DNA from: Amphiduros pacificus
Taxonomy: Eukaryota > Annelida > Polychaeta > Phyllodocida > Hesionidae
Assembly (NCBI GenBank): GCA_949316495.1
Contig: OX439004.1
Location: 43,386,447-43,450,446 of the forward strand
Length of the DNA stretch: 64,000 bases
Direction: 5' to 3'
Positions 1-11,789 of the stretch are shown here, piece by piece. Every line of letters begins with the position of its first letter. The first letter of the stretch is position 1. A program made the position numbers and the translations under genes. The notes under the pieces are model-generated. The model searched no databases. It had not been told where the DNA came from and saw only the letters and a program-made list of their open reading frames with translations.

Positions 1-1082
1 GAACATTGAATCGACCTGCGCCATGTCTTTTTCACTTGGAATATTAGGATTCATTTTATTTAATTATTGAAATCTGAAAGTTGTGAGTGGCGCCATCTTG
101 TCACCGTAAATAGCGCCGGGGAAACGCTTCATAAACAACATTATGGGTCCCTCCTTGGCCCGTTTGAAAAATTTGGGGAACATTGAATCGACCTGCGCCA
201 TGTCTTTTTCACTTGGAATATCAGGATTCATTTTATTTAATTATTGAAATCTTAAAGTTGTGAGTGGCGCCATCTTGTCACCGTAAATAGCGCCGGGGAA
301 ACACTTCATAAATAACATTATGGGTCCCTCCTTGGCCCATATGCAAAATTTGGGGAACATTGAATCGACCTGCGCCATGTCTTTTTCACTTGGAATATTA
401 GGATTCATTTTATTTAATTATTGAAATCTGAAAGTTGTGAGTGGCGCCATCTTGTCACCGTAAATAGCGCCGGGGAAACGCTTCATAAACAACATTATGG
501 GTCCCTCCTTGGCCCGTTTGAAAAATTTGGGGAACATTGAATCGACCTGCGCCACGTCTATTTCACTTGGAATATCAGGATTCATTTTATTTAATTATTT
601 AAATCTGAAAGTTGTGAGTGGCGCCATCTTGTCACCGTAAATAGCGCCGGGGAAACGCTTGATAAATGACATTATGGGACCCTCCTTGACCCATATGCAA
701 AATTTGGGGAACATTGAATCGACCTGCGCCATGTCTTTTTCACTTGGAATATTAGGATTCATTTTATTTAATTATTGAAATCTGAAAGTTGTGAGTGGCG
801 CCATCTTGTCACCGTAAATAGCGCCGGGGAAACGCTTCATAAACAACATTATGGGTCCCTTCTTGGCCCGTTTGAAAAATTTGGGGAACATTGAATCGAC
901 CTGCGCCACGTCTATTTCACTTGGAATATCAGGATTCATTTTATTTAATTATTGAAATCTGAAAGTTGTGAGTGGCGCCATCTTGTCACCGTAAATAGCG
1001 CCGGGGAAACGCTTGATAAATGACATTATGGGACCCTCCTTGACCCGTATACCAAATTTGGTGAACATTGAATCGACCTGCA
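1..1082. repeat. 177-bp satellite array, window-left end
   Basis: Six full copies begin at 1, 178, 355, 532, 709 and 886, and a seventh breaks off after about 20 bp at 1063. The spacing is exactly 177 bp throughout. Copies alternate in type: odd copies read ATTAGG with CGTTTGAAAA near the end, while copies 2 and 4 read ATCAGG with CCATATGCAAAA, so the array behaves as a 354-bp two-unit repeat. The last copy is an ATCAGG type with a divergent end. The array extends left of the window. No long frame runs through it. Confidence 0.96.
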
Positions 1083-1390
1083 CTTGTTTTTTTACCCCTT
1101 GTTTAAATTATATTTTGGTTTTTATTATTATTATAATTTCCTTTCACATATTATGGCACAAAATTCAGCTCGGTCATATTTGGAACATAATTTTGGAAAT
1201 CTGACATGTTGACATAATTTACTACAAATTTAGGAAAAAATTTGAATAATGAACTGTGAATAGTGAATAAGTAACAAAGTTCACACACATACGCAATAGG
1301 AAGTTCTGTACTGACTATTTCATATTCAATGTCTCCCATTTCTAGTGATGTGTGAAATGGCAATTAGGTGAAGGAGGGTCATATTTTCTA

Positions 1391-1442
1391 GAAGTAGGTC
1401 TCTCAGGAAATGGCTGAAATAATGTTGAAAGTGATGTAAAAT
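1391..1442 (+). repeat. Fragment of CAAA-tailed tRNA-SINE (3' body only)
   Basis: It matches the last part of the SINE body seen whole at 35297-35624, including CTGAAATAATGTTGAAAGTG followed by ATGTAAAA. The tRNA-like head and the CAAA tail are missing. Confidence 0.75.
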
Positions 1443-1763
1443 TAATAACAAATTAACAAACGTGACCTATTGATAGCACATTATGGGTAAATACATGAGG
1501 ACATTTACAAATATAGAAGACCTCAATACCAAATATTAGTAATAATGCAAATGATTCTATTCTTATCTCGACTATCATCATAACTGGAATTGCATGGTCT
1601 CACGATATTAGTTAAATACAGTGTTAGAATAAAACAGAAACATAAAATGGCCATCTCTGATATAACATTATGAAATTAAAAGCAAGCTTTGTTAATTACG
1701 GACTACTGAGGTGCAAATTGATAACTAATCCATAAATATATTGTATAAGGCACATGTGTGTTT

Positions 1764-1915
1764 GGGACATGGCTCAGTGGGTAAGATGTCTGTCTCCAAT
1801 GTGTAAACCAAGGGCATGAAAACTCTTTTCCGCATTTCTGTCAATCTAATGTTTCAGATTAGATTAGAAATATTTAAACTTAAAGGATACGATCCTAAAA
1901 TTTAAAGGATTGAAA
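1764..1915 (+). repeat. Second tRNA-derived SINE family, copy 1
   Basis: The head has a box-A-like GGCTCAGTGGGTAAGATGTC, as in the minus-strand heads at 41231-41312 and 41350-41430. The body, from GGGCATGAAAACTC to the AAATTTAAAGGA end, is repeated in diverged form at 22845-22930. Box B is not clear in this copy, so it is old. Confidence 0.65.
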
Positions 1916-2557
1916 TGTTCTCATCCAAAGTTGTGATTTCAGCTTTCATCCCTTCAGGTGTATATCACAGAAGGGAGAATTGACATTGCATTGATCACAC
2001 AATTTCGACACTATCTTAAAGAGCGGGGGTTGTAAAGAGCAGGGGTTCAGTCCCAGTGACAGGGTCCTATCTGACCGGGTATGATTATTAAAACAGACAA
2101 ACAAATACACTTCAATATACTTAAAATCACCTATATTCGACGGAATAGAAAAAAAATTCAAAGATTATCTTAATTGAAGTTGATCAGTGCAGTATGCTAG
2201 TCTGAGGTTCAGTTAGTAATAGCGATATAAGTTATACTTAAACATTTAACATCATGAGACAGGAAGGCAACAGTATCAACTGTAAGGAGCCACTGCAGTA
2301 CGTTTCTTAATTGGGAGTGTTGTTTGGACAAATCTTTGAGAGGTTGAAAAGATCCATTGTATGCATTATTTCCACTAGTGTTAAATTCTCTCACTAGATG
2401 TCACTGATAGAATACCGTCAATCCAATTACTCGACAGAAAAGTACTGCAGAATAAGTGACCGAGCTCTCGTGTACTGTGAAAATCAGGAATGTAGCTACA
2501 TATGATATGTAAGAAGCAAGAAGTATTTTTATGGCTGGCATAGATGTAAACAACAAG

Positions 2558-2842
<285 letters not shown>

Positions 2843-2845
<3 letters not shown>

Positions 2846-3974
2846 AGGCTATCAGATTCAGAATCCCAAATGGAGAAGCTGGTTGAGTTCACATGTATCC
2901 TGTTCTCAACTGATTATTTCTGTTTTTGATCTGTCATAAGGATAAAGCTTAGATATTTTGTCAATGTCTTTTTGCATTGTAAAGAAGAGTGACATACCTG
3001 TCTGTCTGCAGCTGACTAGCAAGTCCCGCCGTTGATGAACCCCGGCTCAATATTCACTCACTTCTCCTCCACCTTCATTCCAATGTTACCTAAAACGCCA
3101 ATATCGGTGGTAGTGAAGCGATCAACAGTCAATGCATTTGCAAGCGTTGTCCTTTTTATTGCACATTTCAATGGGCAGATGTAGGAAGATTTTCTTCAAA
3201 ATGAAAGCATCGACGCAAGGCTCAACACAGATAATGCCATACCTTGTTGCATCAATATTTGAGCTTTTCGTAAAACCTGGGACAATGATAAAATATTGCT
3301 CATGTAAGGTCAGACCCGTGAGCGACAGTCTAGATGTTGGGATATATTGTATAATTCATACAGGAATATGGTGAGATGTGTTAGTTATGCATTTCTATTG
3401 CAAAATATTTAAAGTTATATAAAAAGTTTCTATTCTTTCTCATTCAGTTCATGGGGGTGTGATTTCATAGTCTCTATCACAGTAAACCGCTATCAAAATG
3501 TATCGAAAAATAATCTTTAACAAATGCAAAGCCTGTGTTTTAGATCTCAACCACCTTTGGTTACAGATTTAAATGGACTGCTTACAGGTTTCGAAGAGTG
3601 AACATAAAATGTGGAAAACATGTAGCAAACATCAAAATACAAAAAATATTTGTACCAATAATTAAAACTATATGGCTTTAAATATATGTTGTGTGAATAT
3701 ACAAGCTTATATAAATGATTAACCAGTTTATAACCTAATTGACCTGTGAATGTACAACTCAAGACAGGTGATCTTATGAAAGCCAACATCAATATGCAGT
3801 GTATTTGTAAATGCAATTTGCTCTAGACTTCGAAATTGGTTCCATAATCAGGTACAAGGTGATATACTTCGCTTTGTTGCCTGGCTGTATCAGATTACAC
3901 GTGGATAGAAGAACATGCTTGTTTCAGGTCATTATATAGAAATATATATAAATACATGAAAAAGGTTTCGCACG

Positions 3975-4005
<31 letters not shown>

Positions 4006-5417
4006 TGGAAAATTTGGTACAGCCTTTGTGGTCTTGAAATCATAGTTTTTGTACCATATTTTATTGTTACATAAATTGCGATTGCATTTATTAAAAGTTT
4101 ATACCCATGCTTTCTTTTCTTTATATGAAGGTCAATTTGGTGAATTCATAAATGTGATACAAACATATATGCAAAGTATGAATGTGATCAGAGAAGTGTG
4201 CCACTATTTAAATATTTGCTGATGATTTGAATAAAAATTCACGCAGCTCACGCAGCATTTGCAAAACAATGAAATCCATTACCTAAATTAATTACCGGAT
4301 ATAAATATGCCTCAAAGTAAACGTGATTTTGACGAGACAATACTCTACAAATCACCTTTTAAACTGGGTTCCATCTCAATCCTCCAAGAATCATGATTTG
4401 GGTCGGGCATGAGACTAATCACTTTTCACGTAATTTAAAAGAAGCTGGAAACAACAAAACATGGCTGATATCGAGCAAATCCATGTATACTTCAGACTTA
4501 CAGCCTTTTAAACTATCAGTTGAAACCTCGATCATCCCATCTTGAAGGCAAAACAAAAAAATGTTGTATGAATTATTGGCCGAGCCGAAAGTCTCAATGA
4601 CTGCGCTATCTCACTTTTTTTTGTCCAGTCACCGTACGTCTTGTATGTGTCATGGCGAATATCCAACTGGGTCAAGAAATATAATATCCAGGATAAAAAA
4701 AATACTGAAACTGATCTTTATAAACCATTTAAAAACACACATTATCTATAGGCAGGAAAATTGGTGATCAATACGCTGAGACAAAGATTTCAGGCTGCCT
4801 TAAAAATGTAATAACCTTTTGAACAGTAATAACCATTTGCCAACCCTTGTAATCACACTTCATATTAATAAGAATTCTGGTAACAACTGGGCTCATGCAT
4901 GATCTTTTGAAGGCATTCATGAAATCGCAGAGGTCACTGATTTCAACCAAAATACACCGACCGTTTTTATGGTGTTTTGCAAATTTATTAGCAAGCTGAA
5001 TTTGGTAAGAAATAGCTTGAATGTGGTAGGTGTTCAAAAGTTGAAAATTGACAGATTTTAAAATGACCCAATGCAATCTTTTAAAGTTTCATACATATAA
5101 GATATATGTGTATTTTCAGAAAATGACCCTCAATAAGTTGCTCTAATCACAATGGTACATAAAAAATGATAATAAACTCTCAAAGTATGTGAAAATGTGC
5201 TAAATTTGCAAAAGAAAAATTATCAGGTGGACAAGAAATGTACGAAATGTAGGCACAAATGGATTAACTCATTGAAAAGCTGATTTCTGTCTGCAAATTG
5301 TCATATATTTTATTTATTTCTTCAAAAAGAGAAAGGTGTAAAATGAGTTCTTGAATATGTATATAAATTCTAGAATGTGTTCTATTTTTGGCACCATTTA
5401 TGCTGGGTGAAAGTGAC
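2843..5417. other. Intergenic, AT-rich, one shared repeat
   Basis: I see no gene. A short (AT)n lies at 3975-4000. A segment at 3901-3936 (core AGAAGAACATGCTTGTTTCA) recurs at 13608-13642, marking a dispersed element of unknown type. Open frames here are short and show no recognisable domains. Confidence 0.55.
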
Positions 5418-5633
5418 AAGTTTTGTACTACCCATTTCATATTCAATGTCTCCCATTTCTAGTGATGGTATGTTATCTTTGCTTACTCTCTTGATTGCGC
5501 CACGTGCCTATTCTCCGTCACAAGTTGTGGATATTGATAGCTTTTTGACCACGGCACTGATTGGGTACAGCAGACATGCCATGTTAAAACCACATGGATT
5601 TGTGGGTAACCAGATAAGCACGTGTTTTTTATG

Positions 5634-5815
5634 TGATTTTCATGACATGAATTTCTGGTTCAGTTCAGTTCATGATATGATTTCCAGACATGATTTTCAA
5701 GACATGAATTTCTGGTTCAGTTTATGGTGAGGTTAAAACATGATTTTCAAGACTTTAATTCATTCCTAGTTCGATTTATTATGGGATTAAAACATGATTT
5801 TCAAGACGTGAAGGT
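5634..5815 (+). repeat. Degenerate tandem repeat, about 52 bp
   Basis: Four imperfect units start with ACATGATTTTCAAGAC or a close variant, near 5634, 5690, 5738 and 5793. Three continue into a variant of AATTTCTGGTTCAGTT and a GGTTAAA-like end. It abuts the 27-bp array on its right. Confidence 0.75.
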
Positions 5816-6562
5816 CCTTTCTTAGGGATGGTTTCAAAACTTTTTGTCTTAGGGTTGGATTCATCAGTAAGAGCTTCAACAGGTTCTGTCTTAGGGACGG
5901 TTTCAATATGTTTTGTCTTAGGGACGGTTTCAACATGTTCTGTCGTAGGGACGGTTTCAACATGTTCTGTCTTAGGGATAGATTCAACATGTTCTGTATT
6001 AGGGATAGTTTCAACATGTTTTGTCTTAGGGATAGTTTCAACATGTTTTGTCTTAGGGATAGATTCAACATGTTCTGTATTAGGGATAGTTTCAACATGT
6101 TTTGTCTTAGGGATAGTTTCAACAGGTTCTGTCTTCGGGATAGATTCAACATGTTCTGTATTAGGGATAGTTTCAATATGTTTTGTCTTAGGGATAGATT
6201 CAACATGTTTTGTCTTAGGGATAGTTTCAACAGGTTTTGTCTTAGGGATAGTTTCAACAGGTTCTGTCTTAGGGATAGATTCAACATGTTTTGTCTTAGG
6301 GATAGTTTCAACAGGTTTTGTCTTAGGGATAGTTTCAACAGGTTTTGTCTTAGGGATAGTTTCAACAGGTTTTGTCTTAGGGATGGTTTCAGCAGGTTTT
6401 GTCTTAGGGATAGTTTCAACATGTTTTGTCTTAGGGATAGTTTCAACATGTTTTGTCTTAGGGATAGTTTCAACATGTTTTGTCTTAGGGATAGTTTCAA
6501 CATGTTTTGTCTTAGGGATAGTTTCAACATGTTTTGTCTTAGGGATAGTTTCAAATAACCGT
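5815..6562 (+). repeat. 27-bp minisatellite, about 27 copies
   Basis: The unit is a variant of GTCTTAGGGATAGTTTCAAC plus ATGTTTT. Because 27 is a multiple of 3 and the unit lacks stops in several frames, frames of 200-310 codons stay open on both strands, giving 9-residue repeats such as FVLGIVSTC (plus) and KLSLRQNML (minus). Unit-to-unit substitutions show no obvious synonymous bias in either frame. I therefore treat this as non-coding tandem DNA. A real repetitive protein on the minus strand (5787-6593) cannot be excluded. Confidence 0.9.
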
Positions 6563-6689
6563 TCGGCTTACAATAAAACGCACGCGAACGCACACAACAT
6601 GGCTTGTTGCGGGTACGCGTTCACGCTCAAGGTGGCTCACCAAATGCACGGGAAATGCAGGAGAAACGCCTGGACCCAGTCAATAATTA
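6563..6689. other. GC-richer single-copy island
   Basis: About 100 bp of CpG-containing sequence lies between two tandem arrays. No gene signal is seen beyond a short extension of the minisatellite frames. Confidence 0.4.
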
Positions 6690-7200
6690 TATCATTTGTC
6701 ATTAATATATCGTTTAATAATACAATTACCGAAATAATTAAAATATATGTGAAATCGTGAGAAGAAGAGGAAGACAGTTATGATTGCTTTAAGTAGAGTT
6801 GACAAAGTTTTAGATGCGGAAATAACTGTCGTGTTTGCGAACGATATAACAATATGTTAGCTATAATTTCAATGGTTTCACATTAATAACTTTGGAAATA
6901 ATACACTGACAGAAATGATTTAAATATTTATGAATTAGTGAGATCAAGAGGAAGAAGTTATATATGTTATAAGAAGGTTTTTACTGCATTTTGACTGAAG
7001 GTAATTCCGAACATAAAAAAAACAAGACATTGATAATTGGTTTGTTTCACCTTAATATCTCGACCATAATACACTTGCAGTAATGATTTATATATGTATG
7101 AAATAGTTAGAACGAGAGGAAGACAGTTATGTCATGTGTTATATAATATATATTTTGTAGGTTTTACTATGTTTTAGCCCTGAGATACCTTATTTGTTTG
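6690..7200 (+). repeat. Old three-copy tandem repeat, about 175-bp period
   Basis: Three diverged units start near 6690, 6869 and 7038. Each has a TTTCA(C)-TTAATA opening and an AATACA block. These are followed by AATGATTTA-like text, then a GAG(A)AGGAAGA(CA)GTTAT block and a TTTTA segment. Identity is only partial, so this is an ancient local duplication. Confidence 0.7.
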
Positions 7201-7300
7201 AATAGTAACAGAATCTTCCTTAATAACGTATATTCAACTGTTTTGGGGTTTTAGAACATTTCCGAATATGTCCGAAAAATAGTACAAGTGTGTAAATGTT

Positions 7301-8654
7301 ACAAGTAGAGAGAGCTACAATTAAGAGACAGCTTCACAAGTGAGAGACAGCTACATTAGTGAGAGACAGCTTCACAAGTGAGAGACAGCTACATTAGTAA
7401 GAGACAGCTTCACAAGTGAGAGACAGCTACATTAGTAAGAGACAGCTTCACAAGTGAGAGACACAGTTACATTAGTAAGAGACAGCTTCACAAGTGAGAG
7501 ACACAGTTACATTAGTAAGAGACAGCTTAACAAGTGAGAGACAGCAACATTAGTAAGAGACAGCTTCACAAGTGAGAGACAGCTACATTAGTAAGAGACA
7601 GCTTCACAAGTGAGAGACACAGTTACATTAGTCAGAGACAGCTTCACAAGTGAGAGACAGCTACATTAGTAAGAGACAGCTTCACAAGTGAGAGACAGCA
7701 ACATTAGTAAGAGACAGCTTCACAAGTGAGAGAGACAGTTACATTAGTAAGAGACAGCTTCACAAGTGAGAGACAGCTACATTAGTAAGAGACAGCTTCA
7801 CAAGTGAGAGACAGCTTCACAAGTAAGAGACAGCTACATTAGTAAGAGACAGCTTCACAAGTGAGAGACAGCTTCATTAGTAAGAGACAGCTTCACAAGT
7901 GAGAGACAGCTACATTAGTAAGAGACATTTTTCAAAAATGAGAGACAGCTACATTAGTAAGAGACAGCTTCACAAGTGAGAGACAGCTTCACAAGTAAGA
8001 GACAGCTACATTAGTAAGAGACAGCTTCACAAGTGAGAGACAGCTACATTAGTAAGAGACAGCTTCACAAGTGAGAGACAGCTTCACAAGTAAGAGACAG
8101 CTACATTAGTAAGAGACAGCTTCACAAGTGAGAGACAGCTACATTAGTAAGAGACAGCTTCACAAGTGAGAGACAGCTTCACAAGTAAGAGACAGCTACA
8201 TTAGTAAGAGACAGCTTCACAAGTGAGAGACAGCTTCATTAGTAAGAGACAGCTTCACAAGTGAGAGACAGCTACATTAGTAAGAGACATTTTTCAAAAA
8301 TGAGAGACAGCTACATTAGTAAGAGACAGCTTCACAAGTGAGAGACAGCTTCACAAGTGAGACACAGCTTCATTAGTAAGAGACAGCTTCACAAGTGAGA
8401 GACAGCTACATTAGTAAGAGACAGCTTCACAAGTGAGAGACAGCTACATTAGTAAGAGACAGCTTCACAAGTGAGAGAGACAGTTACATTTGAAAGAGAC
8501 AGCTTCACAAGTGAGAGACAGCTACATTAGTAAGAGACAGCTTCACAAGTGAGAGACAGCTACATTAGTAAGAGAAAGCTTCACAAGAGAGAGAGACAGT
8601 TACAATTGTAAGGGACAGCTACATTAGTAAGAGACAGGTAAATCAGTGAGAGAC
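7301..8654 (+). repeat. 19-bp satellite, block 1 (dimeric 38-bp order)
   Basis: Two 19-bp units, AGAGACAGCTACATTAGTA and AGAGACAGCTTCACAAGTG, mostly alternate for about 70 units. A rare variant (ACATTTTTCAAAAATG) appears near 7926 and again near 8288. The two are about 361 bp (19 x 19) apart in similar contexts, so a whole sub-array was duplicated. Confidence 0.95.
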
Positions 8655-9289
8655 AAACATAACTTTCCATTCGGTGGTAATACTCCTTCATGAATATAAG
8701 GAAGAAAATGAGATAAGATCGCATGTACAAGAACGAGTTAAAGGCCTTTCATCTTTCTCCGTATTTATATTCCTTCTCCGAGCCGAATAAGAATCAAACG
8801 AAAACGCTCAACACCAAACAAGTTATTTTGAAATATGACTCTTTTCCCACGTGGGCGAAATTATAAAACATTGCAGATCGAAGGTAAACTGTGGGTGATA
8901 TTTCGTTATGTTCATCATTACCTTGGTTAAATAGTTGTCACAAAATAATGATCCCAGAAACATGATAAACTGGGCTATAAACCAAAAAGGCTGACTTATT
9001 TTAGCTGAGTCGTCTCATATAATCTGTAAACGGCTTCCAAACATTGCTATATCTTTTGCTGATAATGTATATCTTATATCTTATTAATATTTTACACGAT
9101 CGTCTCCTGCACGTGTCAATTACTTAGCTGTTTGTGACGTAAATATTCAAATGTCATGTCCTGAGGCTTGTGACTCCTTGGGGTGAAATATCATTTAGCT
9201 TCATTCTTCGCTAAATTGCTTATGCTTATGCAAGATCTTACATTAATCGCATTTCAATGATGCAAATATTGTTTGCACTAGTACAACAT
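8655..9289. other. 635-bp unique segment inside the 19-bp satellite
   Basis: The same satellite lies on both sides. The segment itself has no tandem structure, no clear terminal inverted repeats, no tRNA-like head and no long frame. It is either an insertion of unknown type or ancestral sequence around which the satellite expanded twice. Confidence 0.7.
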
Positions 9290-9622
9290 GTGAGAGACAG
9301 CTTCATTAGTAAGAGACAGCTTCACAAGTGAGAGAGACAGTTACATTAGTAAGAGACAGCTTCACAAGTGAGAGACAGCTACATTAGTAAGAGACAGCTT
9401 CACAAGTGAGAGACAGCTACATTAGTAAGAGACAGCTTCACAAGTGAGAGACAGCTTCACAAGTAAGAGACAGCTACATTAGTAAGAGACAGCTTCACAA
9501 GTGAGAGACAGCTACATTAGTAAGAGACAGCTTCACAAGTGAGAGACAGCTTCACAAGTAAGAGACAGCTACATTAGTAAGAGACAGCTTCACAAGTGAG
9601 AGACAGCTTCATTAGTAAGAGA
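9290..9622 (+). repeat. 19-bp satellite, block 2
   Basis: About 17 further units of the block-1 family, with the same two unit types and in the same orientation. Confidence 0.95.
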
Positions 9623-9786
9623 AAATGTATTTTTAGATGAACCTTAACACATCACCATTAATTTTGAAACGAATACACTTATTTTCGCGTGTCTTTAAAT
9701 CGTGAACCCGGACATTTTGATGCAAATGTGATCTTTATTGATGAAGAAATCACAACAGAATAGAAAATCTTCCTCGGTCATTGAGA

Positions 9787-9993
9787 TCAAAATTGCACTG
9801 AAATTGTATGTATGCATTGGAAGCTATAGGTAAAAAGGTGATTATATGCCTGTTCGTGGTCTGTGGCCATGCAGTACTGGTTGTAAGTTAGGTAAATGAA
9901 GGCACATGAAGGATGAGGAGCGACTATAGTAGTTATAGTGTGTACTGTAAGTAGCATTATAGTGAACGCTGCAGTCATCAGTTTTTCTTTCAT
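9787..9993 (-). CDS. Small secreted-peptide ORF, weakly Kazal-like
   Basis: This is a 68-codon frame. Residues 1-24 look like a signal peptide: a Lys-rich start, then a hydrophobic run ending in IVA before PHP. The mature part has three Cys. The spacing C-x6-Y-x3-C in PSCAFIYLTYNQYC matches the centre of the Kazal inhibitor signature (third and fourth Cys), and the final Cys follows after 18 residues (20 in classical members). The first, second and fifth Kazal cysteines are absent, so inhibitor function is doubtful. A T-rich tract ending in CAG lies 18 nt upstream of the ATG and could be a splice acceptor. Spurious ORFs of this length are common in AT-rich DNA. The signal peptide plus Cys spacing is the only reason to list it. 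Confidence 0.3.
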   Translation of the reverse strand: MKEKLMTAAFTIMLLTVHTITTIVAPHPSCAFIYLTYNQYCMATDHEQAYNHLFTYSFQCIHTISVQF

Positions 9994-11099
9994 GTAACTG
10001 ATATATTCCTAACTGAAAAAATGATAGAGGAAATCAGATTGACAATATTCAATTATGGTGAAGAGAAATGCAAACAAGTGTTCAATATCTTTGTGACAAT
10101 TGTTCCAAATTCGCCCACTTACCAAACATTTATGACCCATTCTTGGATCAGATCGGACATAAGCCAGCAGCCTAATAAGAGGTTTCAACCCTGTGACTGA
10201 CTGCTAAGATTTTATCAGCAGTATGCACTGGACAATCACCTGAATTCATGTACATGTCTACCCTCTGACATTTTATTGGCACAGGACATCAATAGCTAAA
10301 TTTAGTTGTAACTCATCATTGAGGCAGTTTGCCGTATACTTTCCAATCGCTTAGGTTATATGTTTGGATCATTTAGCAGAATATTTGCAGTGGTTTGCAC
10401 CTGATCGTGGATACAACATGCTGGGTATGAAAGGAAAAGAGCAGGTTCTGCCCAGTCTGTACATTATAATTTGGTGTAAAAGATGTAGGCGGCAATAGAA
10501 TGCGATATAATTTCACCACAGAATAAAATACGCAGCTATATTAGGTCATTTCGTTAAGTGTGGAAGTTCGTCATTTATTTGTGCACGAGAGTCAAAAGTT
10601 CACTTGCTGTAATTTAGTGACATTATTGAATTCTTACACGAGATCATAGGCCACACATCTTCATGGTTGATCAAAGCTGTGTTACTTACCCTTTCCTGTA
10701 CTTTCACAGTAGTTTTGTTACCTTATCATTTAAAAAACAAAGCAGATCCAAATAACATTTAACATTGCTTTAACAGTCTGCCACGCATTGATTTAGTACA
10801 TTGCTGATCTTAAGAGAGCAATAGTCTATAAGTTAGTCTATATGCAATGTGTATTATGAGACTAGGGTACCAGTCTCATTCAATGATATCCCATTTCAAG
10901 GTCTTTGTTGAGTACATGGCCAGGCACAGGCTTCTTAAGTAAATCAGAACACAAAAACAAAAGTCAAGAGCTGTACATAAGTAGAGGGCGGAGGGGCTGA
11001 TAGTGCTGTAGACTGGCAGATATATCGACGTCTAGCTTCTCTCCACTGTCAGCATTCATGCACACAGGAATGAATGCCAAATCAATGCTTTATCTATTT
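9994..11099. other. Intergenic, nothing recognised
   Basis: AT-rich single-copy-looking sequence. I see no domain-bearing frame, no RNA gene and no repeat shared with the rest of the window. Confidence 0.5.
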
Positions 11100-11474
11100 T
11101 GGTAGTTTTTTTTAACAAACATTGGGTTGTCAAAATTGTGTGGGCATGTTATATTGTGTTTATATCGTTCATTTACATGTCATAAAATAATAAGGTAGAT
11201 AATTTCTCATCAAGGTATAAAGAGCTCTTTTATTATTGTGATATAGATCAAGAGAAAATTGAATATATGTGGAATGAAGTATCTCAAAATAGTCTTAATG
11301 CACATGACAGTGATGTTATGTATACTGTAGATGACATAAAGAAAGCTATACAAATGCTCAAATCAGGGAAACAAGATGGAATGTATGATCTAATGTCTGA
11401 TGGTTTTATCAATGCACCAGAGAAATTGTATGAGCACTTATATATGTTTAATAACTGTATATCTCATAGGTTTA

Positions 11475-11789
11475 TTTGTTTGTTTGTTTGTTTGGGGTTT
11501 GACACTTTCAACATTATTTCAGTCATTTCGTGATGAGACCTACTTGTAGCAGATATAGTGCTGCCTCACTGAATTGTCAAGTCGCAGGTCCTTGGCATGA
11601 CAACCCACCTGGTCACAGATTTACAAGGACAATGGGTTAACCCTTTGGCACACCTCAGCTCATGTGTGAAATTGTATCATAAATTCAATCTCAGCATGGC
11701 CGGGGATCGAACCCATGACCTTTGGATCACCACAGAGGAACTGGTGCTAATAAGCTGGCGCTCTAACCAACTGTGCCATGGCCAGTGGC
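11475..11789 (-). mobile_element. CAAA-tailed tRNA-SINE inserted in LINE 1
   Basis: Read on the minus strand it has a tRNA-like head with box A (GGCACAGTTGGTTAGAGCGC) and box B (GGGTTCGATCCC). It continues through the SINE body into a (CAAA)n tail. The flanks CTCATAGGTTTA (11463-11474) and CTCATGGGTTTA (11790-11801) form a 12-bp target-site duplication with one mismatch. The mismatch shows that it is not very recent. Confidence 0.93.

Noticed and set aside
5815-6562. Interstitial telomere array (TTAGGG within each unit)
   Set aside because: TTAGGG occurs once per 27-bp unit, not in tandem, so it is a coincidence of the unit sequence.
7301-9622. CRISPR-like array of short repeats
   Set aside because: There are no unique spacers; both alternating units are repeats, and the context is eukaryotic.
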